From positions 434,001-498,000 of the forward strand of contig JASGHI010000004.1 in the NCBI GenBank assembly GCA_049841155.1: a stretch of 64,000 nucleotides of DNA, given 5' to 3'. The notes beneath the pieces are model-generated. The model had not been told where the DNA came from. It did not search any database and saw only the letters and a program-made list of their open reading frames with translations. The translations under genes were made by a program, and so were the position numbers. How positions within the stretch are numbered: the stretch's first letter is position 1; each line of letters starts with the position of its first letter. Below, one piece after another: positions 32,565-42,900 of the stretch. This stretch comes from ZC4RG30 sp049841155 (lineage in GTDB: Bacteria; Pseudomonadota; Gammaproteobacteria; Steroidobacterales; Steroidobacteraceae).

Positions 32565-33683
32565 TTAAGGATGGCTTTCGCTGGCCAGCCGCCGATCGAA
32601 AAATCGCCAGATCAGCGCATAAGCCTCCTGCGATTCGGGAAGCTCAGGCCGCATGAAGAAGGCATGACCCAGCCCGTCGAACAATACCAGTTCGCTTGCG
32701 ACGCCTGCGGTCAGCAATTTGCGATGCATGAGAGTGAGCGCACTGGCTGCGAAGTCACGGCTGCCGGCGAGCAGCAACGTCGGCGGGAATCTGGCCAGGA
32801 GCGGCAGTGAGTTGATGGGATAACCCAGCGGATCGGTGGCAGCGACACCGCTCATGTATGCGTTCGCCAGCGTATCCTGGACCCGGGGCAGGGTGGCGCG
32901 GCCACTCAGCGGGCCGGAGAGCACGGCGCTGTCTCCCCCGTACGGCGCCCCGGTCGCGCAAAAGGTGCCGATGGCACCGGGCATGGGCAAGCCTCTGGCG
33001 TCGAACCATGCGATGGCCTGGGCGGTGATGATGCCGCCGGCCGAGCAGCCATAGATGCCGATACTGGCCGCGGAATAGGTTTTCAGCAGCGCCGCATACA
33101 CGGCGGCGACGTCTTCGGAGGCTGCCGGAAAGCGGTGCTCCGGCGCGAGCCGGTAGTCCACGGTGATCACTTCGATGCCGCCGGCCGCCGCGATGGGAAT
33201 GGCTTCCACCAGTGCGCCACTGCCCGAGCCCCACATGAACGCACCGCCGTGCACGTTGATGAGGACGCGGCGACGGTTGGCTGGATGAATGCCGGAAGCA
33301 GGCACCACGCGATGGACGATCACGCCCCCCATTCGCTCCTGCCGGATCTGCACGGGGTATCGCTGGCGCATCTGCGCCAGCTGCTGGTCGTTGAACCGGC
33401 CGTAGAATGTCCGGGCGGCCGCGATGTCCTGGCCGAAGGCGGGATCCGGGTTGTCCAGCGCGCGCTGCTGCACGGCGCGGGCTTCGGGGCTCGTGTAGCT
33501 CGACGGCGGCAACTCGAACGCCGGTACCGGCAGGGCGCCCGGCTCGGCTGCCGAGGCCCACATGCTTCCGCCCATAACCCATTGAAAATAGAAAACAAAA
33601 AACACCGCGATCCGGATGGCGCGGGGTTTGCGGGCTCTCTCCAGCATGCCGGCACGGTGACGCGGCCCCGGCGTCAGCGTCAA
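32565..33683 (-). CDS. Exported alpha/beta hydrolase of the hormone-sensitive-lipase family
   Basis: A 372-residue esterase/lipase. A hydrophobic N-terminal signal (IAVFFVFYFQWVMGGSMWASAAE) indicates export. The HSL oxyanion motif is NVHGGAFMWGSG, the nucleophile elbow is GCSAGG, the acid is in AGSRDFAA, and the His is in DGLGHAFF. The frame is open from 33683, but an ATG at 33647 (MLERARKPR) is equally possible; neither has a strong ribosome binding site. It is divergent from the ECF sigma gene and closes the catabolic block. It would hydrolyse short-chain esters. Confidence 0.87.
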   Translation of the reverse strand: MTLTPGPRHRAGMLERARKPRAIRIAVFFVFYFQWVMGGSMWASAAEPGALPVPAFELPPSSYTSPEARAVQQRALDNPDPAFGQDIAAARTFYGRFNDQQLAQMRQRYPVQIRQERMGGVIVHRVVPASGIHPANRRRVLINVHGGAFMWGSGSGALVEAIPIAAAGGIEVITVDYRLAPEHRFPAASEDVAAVYAALLKTYSAASIGIYGCSAGGIITAQAIAWFDARGLPMPGAIGTFCATGAPYGGDSAVLSGPLSGRATLPRVQDTLANAYMSGVAATDPLGYPINSLPLLARFPPTLLLAGSRDFAASALTLMHRKLLTAGVASELVLFDGLGHAFFMRPELPESQEAYALIWRFFDRRLASESHP

Positions 33684-33783
33684 CTGGATTATTTCTTCTG
33701 CCGAGGTTTCCTTTTGGTCCCGCCGGACGCTCTAATGATTCGGTGTCCCTGCACATTGCCGTGCGGGGGCGGTGGAGGGTTCG

Positions 33784-34311
33784 TTGAGTTCCAAGGGCAT
33801 CCAGGCATTCGTTTCGGGCATGGAACAGGAGCACGGCCGGCAGCTGCGCCGGTTCCTGTCCGTGCGGTTGCGCAATGCCGCGGCGGACGTGCCCGATCTG
33901 GTGCAGGAAGTGTTTCTGCGGCTGCTGCGGATCAGGGACCACGAGTCCATCCGCAATCCGCAGGCGTACCTGTACACGGTGGCGCTGCACGTCCTGCATC
34001 AGCACACGTTGCGCTTGTCCAGCCGGCCGACCAGCGCGCTGCCCGCGGACATGGCAAGCGATCTGGATTCGTTCCTGGCCGGCGACCCGGCCGAAGAAGC
34101 GGAGATCGAGGACCGTTTCGAGAAAGTGGGCAGGGCGCTGCAGGAGCAATCCCCACGTGCCTACCTGACGCTGGTGATGTACCGCTGCGACGGAGCGACC
34201 CTCGAACAGATCGGAGAGCGGCTCGGCGTTTCGCGGGTCATGGCGAAGAAGTACCTGGTCAAGGCGCTCGCGTTCTGTCAGGAGCACCTCGCCGAAGGTA
34301 GAGTGAAATGA
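33784..34311 (+). CDS. ECF-family RNA polymerase sigma factor, FecI-like
   Basis: A 175-residue sigma factor of the extracytoplasmic class. Region 2 is around DVPDLVQEVFLRLLRI, a low-complexity acidic linker follows, and region 4 ends with LEQIGERLGVSRVMAKKYLVKAL, its DNA-binding helix pair. I choose the TTG at 33784, five bases after GGAGGG. A GTG at 33772 and an ATG at 33820 are alternatives. It overlaps the FecR gene by four bases and heads a six-gene unit with a matching STN-type TonB receptor: the standard layout of outer-membrane signal transduction. Confidence 0.9.
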   Translation: MSSKGIQAFVSGMEQEHGRQLRRFLSVRLRNAAADVPDLVQEVFLRLLRIRDHESIRNPQAYLYTVALHVLHQHTLRLSSRPTSALPADMASDLDSFLAGDPAEEAEIEDRFEKVGRALQEQSPRAYLTLVMYRCDGATLEQIGERLGVSRVMAKKYLVKALAFCQEHLAEGRVK

Positions 34312-35432
34312 CCGCGCGCGATAGCCGATTCAACAGGCAGATTGCCGAGGAAGCCGCTGAGTGGTTCGTCGATTTCAGTGTCGGCGACGTGGATTCGGAG
34401 CAGCGCGCACGGTTTCACCGCTGGTTGCGGACCTCGCCCGTGCATGTGCGCGCTTATTTGCAGGTGACCGCCATCTGGGAAGAAGCGGATCTGCTCGAAC
34501 TCACGCCCGAAGCGATGGAAGAACTCGCCCGGCAGGTTGCCAGCGGCGTCAGCGTGGTGCCGTTGAGAGCAGCGGAGCGCGCCGAAGTCGCCCGCTCTGG
34601 CGCTGCAATGGGCGACCAGCCGCACACTCCAGCGACACCCGGCTTCCGCCCGCGCCTGCAGTGGCGGCACATGGCGGTGGCCGCCAGCGTGGCGTTGCTG
34701 GGCATCCTCATCGGCGCCGTGCTGTGGATGCGGCAGGACCAGGGTGTGTCATATGCCACGGCCATCGGTGAGCAACGCATCATCACCCTGGCGGATGGCT
34801 CGGTCGTGAAACTCAACTCCCGGTCGCGCCTGCGGGTGAGCTTCAGCGAGCAACTGCGCAGCGTGGAATTGTTCGAAGGCCAGGCGCTGTTCGAGGTGGC
34901 CAAGAATCCGCGGCGGCCGTTCGTGGTCACGAGTGGCAAGACCAGCGTGCGTGCCGTGGGCACGCAGTTCGATGTGTATCGCAAGGGTGCCGGCACCGTC
35001 GTCACGGTGGTGGAAGGCCAGGTCGCCGTGTCGGGCGATGCTTCGCTGGTGGGGGCGTCTTCGCGGCAGGAACCCATACCCTCGGCCACCGGTGCCGGAG
35101 CTGGCGGAGCGGTATTGCTTTCTGCCGGGGAACAGGTTGTGGTCATGCCGGCCGCCCCGCTCGCGCCGCAATCGGTCAATGTCGAGGCCACCACCGCCTG
35201 GACGCAGAACAAACTGGTGTTCGATGCTGCGCCCCTGTCCGAGGTGGTGGCGGAGTTCAACCGCTACAGCCCGACGCCGCTGGTCATCGAAGACCCTGCA
35301 CTCGATCAGGTCCGCATCAGTGGCGTGTTCACGTCCACGTCTGTTGATCACCTGGTGGAGTTCCTCGAGCAGCGCTTTGCTGCCGAGGCGCAGCTCCGGG
35401 ACGGCCAGCTGCATCTCGTCTCCCGCCCCTGA
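34308..35432 (+). CDS. FecR-family anti-sigma/signal transducer
   Basis: A 374-residue inner-membrane protein. The N-terminal cytoplasmic DUF4880 segment (AAEWFVDFSVGDVDSEQRARF, then FHRWLRTSPVHVRAY) binds the sigma factor. One membrane helix lies at about residues 121-141. The periplasmic FecR domain (TLADGSVVKLNSRSRLRV) is followed by a C-terminal STN-like domain (LVFDAAPLSEVVAEFNRYS). Start ATGA overlaps the sigma gene. It would relay ligand occupancy of the receptor at 35624 to the sigma factor. Confidence 0.93.
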   Translation: MTARDSRFNRQIAEEAAEWFVDFSVGDVDSEQRARFHRWLRTSPVHVRAYLQVTAIWEEADLLELTPEAMEELARQVASGVSVVPLRAAERAEVARSGAAMGDQPHTPATPGFRPRLQWRHMAVAASVALLGILIGAVLWMRQDQGVSYATAIGEQRIITLADGSVVKLNSRSRLRVSFSEQLRSVELFEGQALFEVAKNPRRPFVVTSGKTSVRAVGTQFDVYRKGAGTVVTVVEGQVAVSGDASLVGASSRQEPIPSATGAGAGGAVLLSAGEQVVVMPAAPLAPQSVNVEATTAWTQNKLVFDAAPLSEVVAEFNRYSPTPLVIEDPALDQVRISGVFTSTSVDHLVEFLEQRFAAEAQLRDGQLHLVSRP

Positions 35433-35623
35433 GCGCTGCATCCCACCCCCGCCGCGCAACCCTCCGCATGAGCGGCGGGCGGGGCTTTGGCAAGCGGGCC
35501 CTCGAAGAATTTTTCGCCGCTGGTTTCCTTTTCACTCTCCCGACCGCTCATACAGGCAAGACAAGCATCGCCATTCAGAGCGATGCACCAGATGTGTGCG
35601 CTTTGCGAATCGGGGGAAAATTG

Positions 35624-38464
35624 ATGCGTACCTTAGTCACTGCGACGGCCCTGTGCCTGTCGATTGCTGGTCTGTCCATTTCCAAGGAAGCCGCCGGCTC
35701 GGTACGCAGGGGTATCGACATTCCCGCGCAGGGCCTGGGGCCCGCGTTGCAGAGCCTGGCGCGGGAGCATCAGCTGCAGCTGATGTTCGTGTCCGACGAT
35801 GTGCTGAATATCACGGCGCCCGCCGTGTCCGGCAACCTTACGGTCGAGGAAGCGCTGAATCGAATGCTCCAGGGCACCGGTCTGACGTACCGCCTGCTTG
35901 ATGAGAGCACGGTGACGATCATTCCCGTGGGCGCCGCCCCATCCAGAAAAGCCATACCCACGGCCACGACCGGTGGCGCCGGCGCGGCCAGCGCAGTACC
36001 GACGCGCCCTGTCAGTGAGCGCATGCTCGTTGCCCAGGCAACGGGCGCTCCCCAGCCTGCCAGTTCGGGCGCGTCTGCGTCGGCGCCTGCGCCGGCACCG
36101 GCCAGCAACGGAGCCTCCAGCGCGCTCGATGAAGTGGTGGTGACCGGCACGGCCCGTGCCGGCGGCCTGCGCCGGCTGGACGCCGGCTTCTCCATCAATA
36201 CCATCAGTGCCGACAGCCTGCAGCAGATCACGCCGCTGAGCACCGCCGACGTGCTGAAGAACGTGCCGGGCACGTATGTCGAATCCAGCGGCGGTGTGGC
36301 GGGGTTGCGTGTCAACGTACGCGGCTTCCCGATGAACGGCGGCGGCCAGTTCTCGTCCGTGGAACTGGACGGCACGACATTGCTGCCGCCCATGACCCTG
36401 AGTTTCATCGAGGGTTACAGCCTGTTCCGCGTCGACGACACCGTGGAGCGCGTGGAGGTGCTGCGCGGCGGACCGAGCCCGCTCTTTTCCAGCGGCCAGC
36501 CCGGAATCACCCTCAATTTCATCCAGAAGAAGGGCCGTGAAGAGACCGAAGGCAGCGCGCGGCTGACGCTGGGCGCGGAAGGCTTGTATCGGTTCGACGG
36601 ATTCCTCGGCGGCAAGATCGCGGACGGCTGGTACGGCACGGTCGGCGGCTTCTATCGCCAGAGCGACGGTGTGCGCGATCCCGGGTTCACGGCTGACAAG
36701 GGCGGGCAGTTGAGCGGCACGCTCCGGCGCGCCTTTGATGCAGGCGATATCACGCTGTCGGCGCGCGTGGTGAAGGACTCCAACATCTTTTTCTCCGGCG
36801 CTCCGCTGCTGTCGCACAACAACGGCAGCAGTCTCAGCGTCTATCCGTTCTTCGATCAGCGCAAGCAAACGCTGGCCGGTCCCGATACCCGGAATCTGCA
36901 GTTCGAGGTGGCTCCCGGCCAGACGCTGTCCTCCGACTTCGGAGACGGCCGCACCATAGACCTCAAGCAGTTCGGCCTGAACTTCGAGTTCACTGCCGGG
37001 AACTGGGAGATCACCGACCGGCTGGGATATCTCGACGGCACGGCCGACACACGTGCGATCTTCACCAGCGCCGTACCCCTGAGCCTGGGTTCGTATATCA
37101 GCGGCCGGATCGCGGCCGCCAATGGCAATGCCGCGCTGGTGACTGCGGCCGGCGGTGCCGCAACGAGCGCAACAGCGCGCTACACCACCAGCGGCGCGGC
37201 CATCACCGACATGAATACGCCGGTGATCGTTGCGGGATTCTGGTACGTGGACAAGGACATCGAGACGTTCAGCAACGATCTGCGCTTCAGCCGCAGCTTC
37301 GGCGCACATACCCTCACCCTCGGCAACTACTACGCCTATCACTCGATCCAGGACCTCTGGTACCAGGGCAACAACGCGCTGCTGGCCTTCGAGAACCATG
37401 CGCGCCGCATCGACGTGGCGCTGAACAACGGCGTGCAGATCACCAAGGACGGCTTCACCGGTTACGCGACCAACCACTTCGTGGATGATTTCAGCGGCCG
37501 CAACGTTGCGTTCTTCCTGGCCGATGAGTGGGAGATCAACGACCGCCTGCGGATCGACGGCGGCGTGCGCTTCGAGGACTACAATACCAAAGGCACCGTG
37601 GGACTGGCCTCGAACGTGAATCTCGACGGCAACCTGCTCACCTTCTACAACAACACGGTTTCGGTCCAGAACGGCAGCCAGCAGCGCTTTGAGTACGACG
37701 CTGACCAGACCTCCTTCACCTTCGGTGCCAACTACCGGCTGGCGCCGCAGCTGAGCACCTTCCTGCGGGTGAATTCGGGCTACCGCTTCCCGACGTTCGA
37801 TGAGGTCCGCCAGGGTTCGAGCATCGTTCAGGAAGTCGATCAGTACGAACTGGGTCTCAAGACCGCCTTCGACAGGCTCGACGTCAATCTGACGCTGTTC
37901 TACAACGAGTTTGTCGGGCAGACCTACACGCAGCAGATCGTCGATTCAGTGACCGGCGCCATCACCAATCTGGTGGCCGTGGCCGGGTCGAAGGCCTATG
38001 GCGCAGAGCTCGACGGCAGCTGGCGCCCGTTCGAGCGCTTCGCGCTGGGCTACAACTTCACCTACTTCAAAGCCGAGTACACCGGCATCGTCAACGGCGC
38101 TCCATCGGGCGTGCAGAACGGCAACATGGTCGCCCGGCAGCCCAAGGTCCAGGCTCGCCTGTCGCCGAGCTACACCGTCCCGCTGCCGGTCGGCGACCTG
38201 ACCATGTTTGCGGCGTACACCCATGTGGGCTCCCGTTTCTCCGACATCCAGAACCTCCAGCGCCTGCCCGCGTACCGCACGCTGGATCTGGGAGTGGGGC
38301 TGAAGATGGGAGCGGTCGATGTGCAGGTGACGGGCATGAACCTCACCAACGATCTGGGCCTGACGGAAGGCAATGCGCGCATCGTCGGCACGACCGATGC
38401 GGCGGTGATCGGTCGCTCCATTTTCGGCCGCTCTTTCCAGGCGACGGCGGTGTATCGCTTCTGA
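35624..38464 (+). CDS. TonB-dependent receptor with N-terminal STN signalling domain (FecA-type)
   Basis: A 946-residue outer-membrane receptor. I start it at the ATG at 35624 (MRTLVTATALCLSIAG, a signal peptide) although the frame is open further upstream. The STN domain (about residues 32-105; FDIPAQ-type wording IDIPAQGLGPALQSLA) touches FecR. An Ala/Pro-rich linker leads to the TonB box (LDEVVVTGTA), a plug with VEVLRGGPSPLFSSGQPG, and the barrel ending in VYRF. The ligand is unknown. Downstream sulfatase and GH65 genes point to a sulfated or simple oligosaccharide, though FecA-type receptors more often carry siderophores. Confidence 0.94.
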   Translation: MRTLVTATALCLSIAGLSISKEAAGSVRRGIDIPAQGLGPALQSLAREHQLQLMFVSDDVLNITAPAVSGNLTVEEALNRMLQGTGLTYRLLDESTVTIIPVGAAPSRKAIPTATTGGAGAASAVPTRPVSERMLVAQATGAPQPASSGASASAPAPAPASNGASSALDEVVVTGTARAGGLRRLDAGFSINTISADSLQQITPLSTADVLKNVPGTYVESSGGVAGLRVNVRGFPMNGGGQFSSVELDGTTLLPPMTLSFIEGYSLFRVDDTVERVEVLRGGPSPLFSSGQPGITLNFIQKKGREETEGSARLTLGAEGLYRFDGFLGGKIADGWYGTVGGFYRQSDGVRDPGFTADKGGQLSGTLRRAFDAGDITLSARVVKDSNIFFSGAPLLSHNNGSSLSVYPFFDQRKQTLAGPDTRNLQFEVAPGQTLSSDFGDGRTIDLKQFGLNFEFTAGNWEITDRLGYLDGTADTRAIFTSAVPLSLGSYISGRIAAANGNAALVTAAGGAATSATARYTTSGAAITDMNTPVIVAGFWYVDKDIETFSNDLRFSRSFGAHTLTLGNYYAYHSIQDLWYQGNNALLAFENHARRIDVALNNGVQITKDGFTGYATNHFVDDFSGRNVAFFLADEWEINDRLRIDGGVRFEDYNTKGTVGLASNVNLDGNLLTFYNNTVSVQNGSQQRFEYDADQTSFTFGANYRLAPQLSTFLRVNSGYRFPTFDEVRQGSSIVQEVDQYELGLKTAFDRLDVNLTLFYNEFVGQTYTQQIVDSVTGAITNLVAVAGSKAYGAELDGSWRPFERFALGYNFTYFKAEYTGIVNGAPSGVQNGNMVARQPKVQARLSPSYTVPLPVGDLTMFAAYTHVGSRFSDIQNLQRLPAYRTLDLGVGLKMGAVDVQVTGMNLTNDLGLTEGNARIVGTTDAAVIGRSIFGRSFQATAVYRF

Positions 38465-38504
38465 TACGCCGCCGGTTGCCGGCGCCACGCATCAAGGAGT
38501 GGAC

Positions 38505-39920
38505 ATGAAACGACGCACTTTGCTTGCTTCCGCGGCCGGTGTGATGCTGGGCTCGGCGCTGCCCTCTCTGGGGGCCGCCGGTGCCGCGCCTCGCCGCAAC
38601 GTGCTGCTGCTCATCGCCGATGACCAGGGGCTGGATGCGGGCTGTTACGGCTCGGGTATCCCCACTCCTCACATCGATGCGCTGGCCCGCCGGGGCACAC
38701 GCTTCACCGAGGCGTTCGCAGCGGTCAGCTCCTGCAGTCCCAGCCGGTCGGTGATCTACACCGGACTCTACTCCCATACCAATGGCATGTATGGCCTCGC
38801 ACACGATGTGCACAACCAGTCGCTGCTGAACGGGATCGAGACCCTGCCGACGTGGTTCAAGCGGGCCGGATACGCCACCGCGCTGGTGGGCAAGAAACAT
38901 GTGCGGCCGGACAGCGCATTCGTCTACGACGCGGAGCTGGCGCCGGAGAAGTCCGGTATTCGTGATGTCTCCTTCATGGCGGAGGAAGCCTTGCGCTTCA
39001 TTCGCGGCGCCGATGCGCCGTTCTTCGTCACCGTGGCGTACAGCGATCCGCACCGCGCACCAGTGAACTTCGGCAACGACCGGCAATGGCCGCGCGTAAC
39101 GCCGGTCCACTACGATCCGGCCCGCGTGCCGCTGCCGTCCCATCTGCCGGATCTGCCGGAGGTGCGGCAGGACCTGAGCGAATACTACGAATCCGTGAGC
39201 CGGCTCGACAGCGGCATCGGTCTCTTGCTGGATGGTCTGCGCGAAAGCGGGCATGGGGACCAGACGCTGATCGTCTACCTGAGTGACAACGGCCGGCCTT
39301 TCCCCGGCGCCAAGACCAATCTCTACGACCCTGGTCTGCATTTGCCGTTGATCGTGCAGGCGCCGGGTGTGGCGGGCAATGCCGTAAATGATGCGATGGT
39401 GAGTTTCGTCGACATCGTGCCGACCCTGCTGGAGTGGGCGAGGGTGCCGCAGCCGGCACGGACACTGCCCGGGCGGTCGCTGTGGCCATTGTTGGGCCAC
39501 ACCGGCGGTACGGGCTGGGACCGTATCTTCGCGTCGCACGATTTCCACGAGATCAACCAGTACTACCCGATGCGCTGCGTGCGCACGCGCACCCACAGCT
39601 ACATCGTGAACATCGCGCATCCGCTGGAATATCCGATCGCCGGCGATGTCGCCGGGTCACCGAGCTGGAAGGCCATCAGCGCGCGGCCGGAGATCCGTCT
39701 GGGCCGGCGCAGCCAGCGCGCATATCTGCAGCGTCCCGCCGAGGAGCTCTACGACCTGCGCAGCGACCCGGATGAAGTGGTGAATCTCGCGGGGGATGCC
39801 GCGTCAGCGGGCGTTCTCGCCGACCTGCGCCGGCAGTTGTTCGAGTTCCGCCGTGACACACACGACCCCTGGCTGGACGGGCAGACATCGCCCTATGACC
39901 ACCTGAGCGGCACTGCCTGA
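38505..39920 (+). CDS. Exported sulfatase (formylglycine type)
   Basis: A 471-residue type I sulfatase. AAGGAG lies five bases before the ATG at 38505. A Tat-like signal (MKRRTLLASAAGVMLGSALP) directs export. Metal-binding Asp39-Asp40 sit in LLIADDQGLD. The sulfatase motif is Cys77 in SCSPSRS, which must be converted to formylglycine by a maturation enzyme not seen in this window. Further on are HRAP and YLSDNGRPFPGAKTN with the Asp-Asn metal site. It resembles heparan-N-sulfatase-like enzymes. It lies 40 bases after the receptor gene, so they are co-transcribed. Confidence 0.9.
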   Translation: MKRRTLLASAAGVMLGSALPSLGAAGAAPRRNVLLLIADDQGLDAGCYGSGIPTPHIDALARRGTRFTEAFAAVSSCSPSRSVIYTGLYSHTNGMYGLAHDVHNQSLLNGIETLPTWFKRAGYATALVGKKHVRPDSAFVYDAELAPEKSGIRDVSFMAEEALRFIRGADAPFFVTVAYSDPHRAPVNFGNDRQWPRVTPVHYDPARVPLPSHLPDLPEVRQDLSEYYESVSRLDSGIGLLLDGLRESGHGDQTLIVYLSDNGRPFPGAKTNLYDPGLHLPLIVQAPGVAGNAVNDAMVSFVDIVPTLLEWARVPQPARTLPGRSLWPLLGHTGGTGWDRIFASHDFHEINQYYPMRCVRTRTHSYIVNIAHPLEYPIAGDVAGSPSWKAISARPEIRLGRRSQRAYLQRPAEELYDLRSDPDEVVNLAGDAASAGVLADLRRQLFEFRRDTHDPWLDGQTSPYDHLSGTA

Positions 39921-39958
39921 AGCCCCTTGCCGCGACGCCACCCCTCCAGGCAGACGAA

Positions 39959-42900
39959 GTGAGTATCTCACCGGGGCCCATAGCCATCATGTTGAACGGG
40001 CAGCAGCCTGGCCCTTCAAGCCGCCGCTCCCGGTGGGCGGCGCACGCCGACAGCTGGTGCCTGTTGCAGACCCAGCTCGATCCCGCGCAGCGCGACACCG
40101 ATGACACGCTGTTCGCGCTTGCCAACGGCTCGCTCGGCATACGTGGCGGTTTCGAGGAGGTGGCAGGCGCGGGCGGCGGTTGCTTCATGGCGGCGGCCTA
40201 CGAGCGTCATCCGATCCACTACCATGAGCGGTTTCCCGGCTACGCGCGCCACAGCGACACCCGCGTGCCGGTTGCCGATGGCAGGCGCATCCTCATCCTG
40301 CTCGATGGCGAGCCACTCGACATCGATGTCTGCGAATGGCTGGACTTCGAGCGCTCGCTGGATCTGCGCCGCGGCCTGCTGCTGCGCCGGCTGCGGTTGC
40401 GCACGCCTGCCGGCGCGACCCTGCAGATAGACAGCGAACGATTCGTGGCGCTGGACCAGGATCTGCTCATGATCCGCTACCGCGTCACGTCGATCGACTG
40501 GCGCGGCATGCTGACGCTGGAATCCTCGATTGTCGCTGGCCGGCGCGCTGCGGCTCAGGGCGATGATCCGCGTATCGGCGCGGCCGGCGGGGAGGCCATG
40601 CAATGCCGGTATGCCGAGACCGACGAGAACGTGGGGGCGCTGGCCCAATGCACCCGTCACAGCGGCATCGCGGTGTACTGTGCCCAGTCGCATCGGCTTG
40701 CCGGAGACGGACTGCGCCATGCCGGCATCGTCACGGGTGAAGGCAGTGCGGGGCAGTTCTTCCAGGCCAGCATCACCCCGGGCCAGACTGTAGAACTGCA
40801 GAAGTTCGTCGCCTATGCGGCTGCCGGGGACGTTTCCACCGACACGATCGATGCCTTGTCTGCGGCCACCCGGCAGCGGCTCGGCAATGCCGTTGGCAGC
40901 GGCTATGACGCGCTGAAGGCCGTGCACTCCGGCGCGCTGGCCGCGTTCTGGGACGACGCCTGCATTGATGTTCCTGACGATGCCGACGCCAGTCTGGCGT
41001 TGCGCTTCAATCTGTTCCATCTGCTGCAGTCGGCCAGCCGCAGTCCGCAGCACGGCACTGCCGCCAAGGGATTGACCGGGGAAGGCTACGAAGGGCATTG
41101 CTTCTGGGATACGGAAGTCTTCGTGCTGCCGGTCATGGCGCTGACAGCCCCGCGGATCGCGCGGGCGATGCTGTTGTTCCGCCATCGCCAGCTCGACAGC
41201 GCCCGCGCGAACGCCCGCGAACTCAACCACACCACCGGTGCGCTGTATCCGTGGCGCACCATTGCCGGCGCGGAATGCTCCGCGCACTATCCCACCGGCT
41301 CGGCCGCCTACCACATCAACGCCGACATCGCATGGGCGATCGGCCTGTACTACGACGCCACCGGCGACGATACCTTCCTGCTCGAGGCCGGCGCGGAAAT
41401 GCTGTTCGAGACTGCGCGAATCTGGCCGCAGGTGGGGCACTTCGACTGGCTGCGCGGCGGATTCGGCATCTACGGCGTGACCGGTCCGGACGAGTACAGC
41501 GTGCTCGTCGACAACAATTTCTACACCAACCGCATGGCGCAGCGGCATCTGCAGCGTGCCGTCCGCGTGTGGGAGTGGCTGCAGTCGGAGCATTCACAGA
41601 GCCTGCAGGCAATCGCCTCGCGCCTGGCGCTGCAGCAGGACGAGATCGACGACTGGCGACGGATCGCTGCAGCAATGCGGCTGCCTGTCGACGGGCAGCT
41701 CGATATCTATGCGCAGGACGACGCCTTCCTGCATAAGCCGCTCTGGCCGTACACCGATCCGGCCGGCAGGCGGCCACTGCTGCTGCACTATCACCCGTTG
41801 ACTCTCTTCCGCCACCAGATCAGCAAACAAGCCGATCTGGTGATGGCGCTGATGATGGCCGGCGATGATCTGGACTCGCAGCGCAAGCGGCGCAGCTTCG
41901 AGCACTACGAGGCGGTTACCACCCACGATTCGACCCTGTCGGCGGCGGTGCACGGCATCGTTGCCAGCGAGGTCGAGTTGCACGACAAGGCCTGGCACTA
42001 CTTCAACGAAGCGCTGCGCATCGACCTCGACAATCTGCATGGCAATACCACTCACGGCGTGCACATGGCCGCGATGGCCGGCAGCTGGCTGGGTCTGGTT
42101 CAGGGTTTCGCCGGCCTGCGCATCGTCGATGGCACGCTGTGCTTCCGGCCGTCGCTGCCCGGGCGCTGGGGCGGCTATGCCTTCGGACTGCACTGGCGCG
42201 GGCGCAGGCTGCGCGTGCAGATTGATCCCGGCGGCACCGTCTATCACCTGCTGGATGGCGATGCGCTGGACATCATGCATGAAGGCGCGGCAGTGCGCTT
42301 GCAGCCCGGAGGCCGGTTGCAGCTGCCGTTCGCGCCCCACGGCAACGCACAGCCCACGTTCCCGCGCCATTGCCGCGCGCTGATTTTCGATCTCGACGGC
42401 GTGCTTACAGACACGGCGCGGATGCACTACCTGGCCTGGAAGCGCCTCGCCGACGAGATCGGTGTGCCTTTCGATGAAGGTACCAATCGCCGTCTCAAGG
42501 GCATCAGCCGCGCGCAGTCGCTGGACATCCTGCTCGAACGCGCCGGGCGTGACTACGACGACGCCGAGAAATGGTTGCTGATGGAACGCAAGAACGGGTA
42601 CTACCGCGAGGCGATCGCAGCCTTCGGCGTGGATGACCTGTTCCCGGGTGCCCGACGGCTGCTCGATGGCGCGCGCCGCACCGGTCTGCGCATTGCGCTG
42701 GCCTCGGCCAGCCGCAATGCGCCCGAGCTGCTGCGCCGCCTTGGCATCGATGGGTGTTTCGACGCCGTAGTGGACGCTGCGGCCATCACCAGTCCGAAGC
42801 CGGACCCCGAGATCTTCCTCGCCGCTGCGCAGGCCCTGGGAGTGTCCCCGGCCGACTGCATCGGCATCGAGGACGCCGCGGCCGGCATCGCGGCGATCAA

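Noticed and set aside
35633..37477. Minus-strand open frame (614 codons) within the STN-TonB receptor gene
   Set aside because: Same reason: antisense shadow, low-complexity Gly/Arg/His translation.
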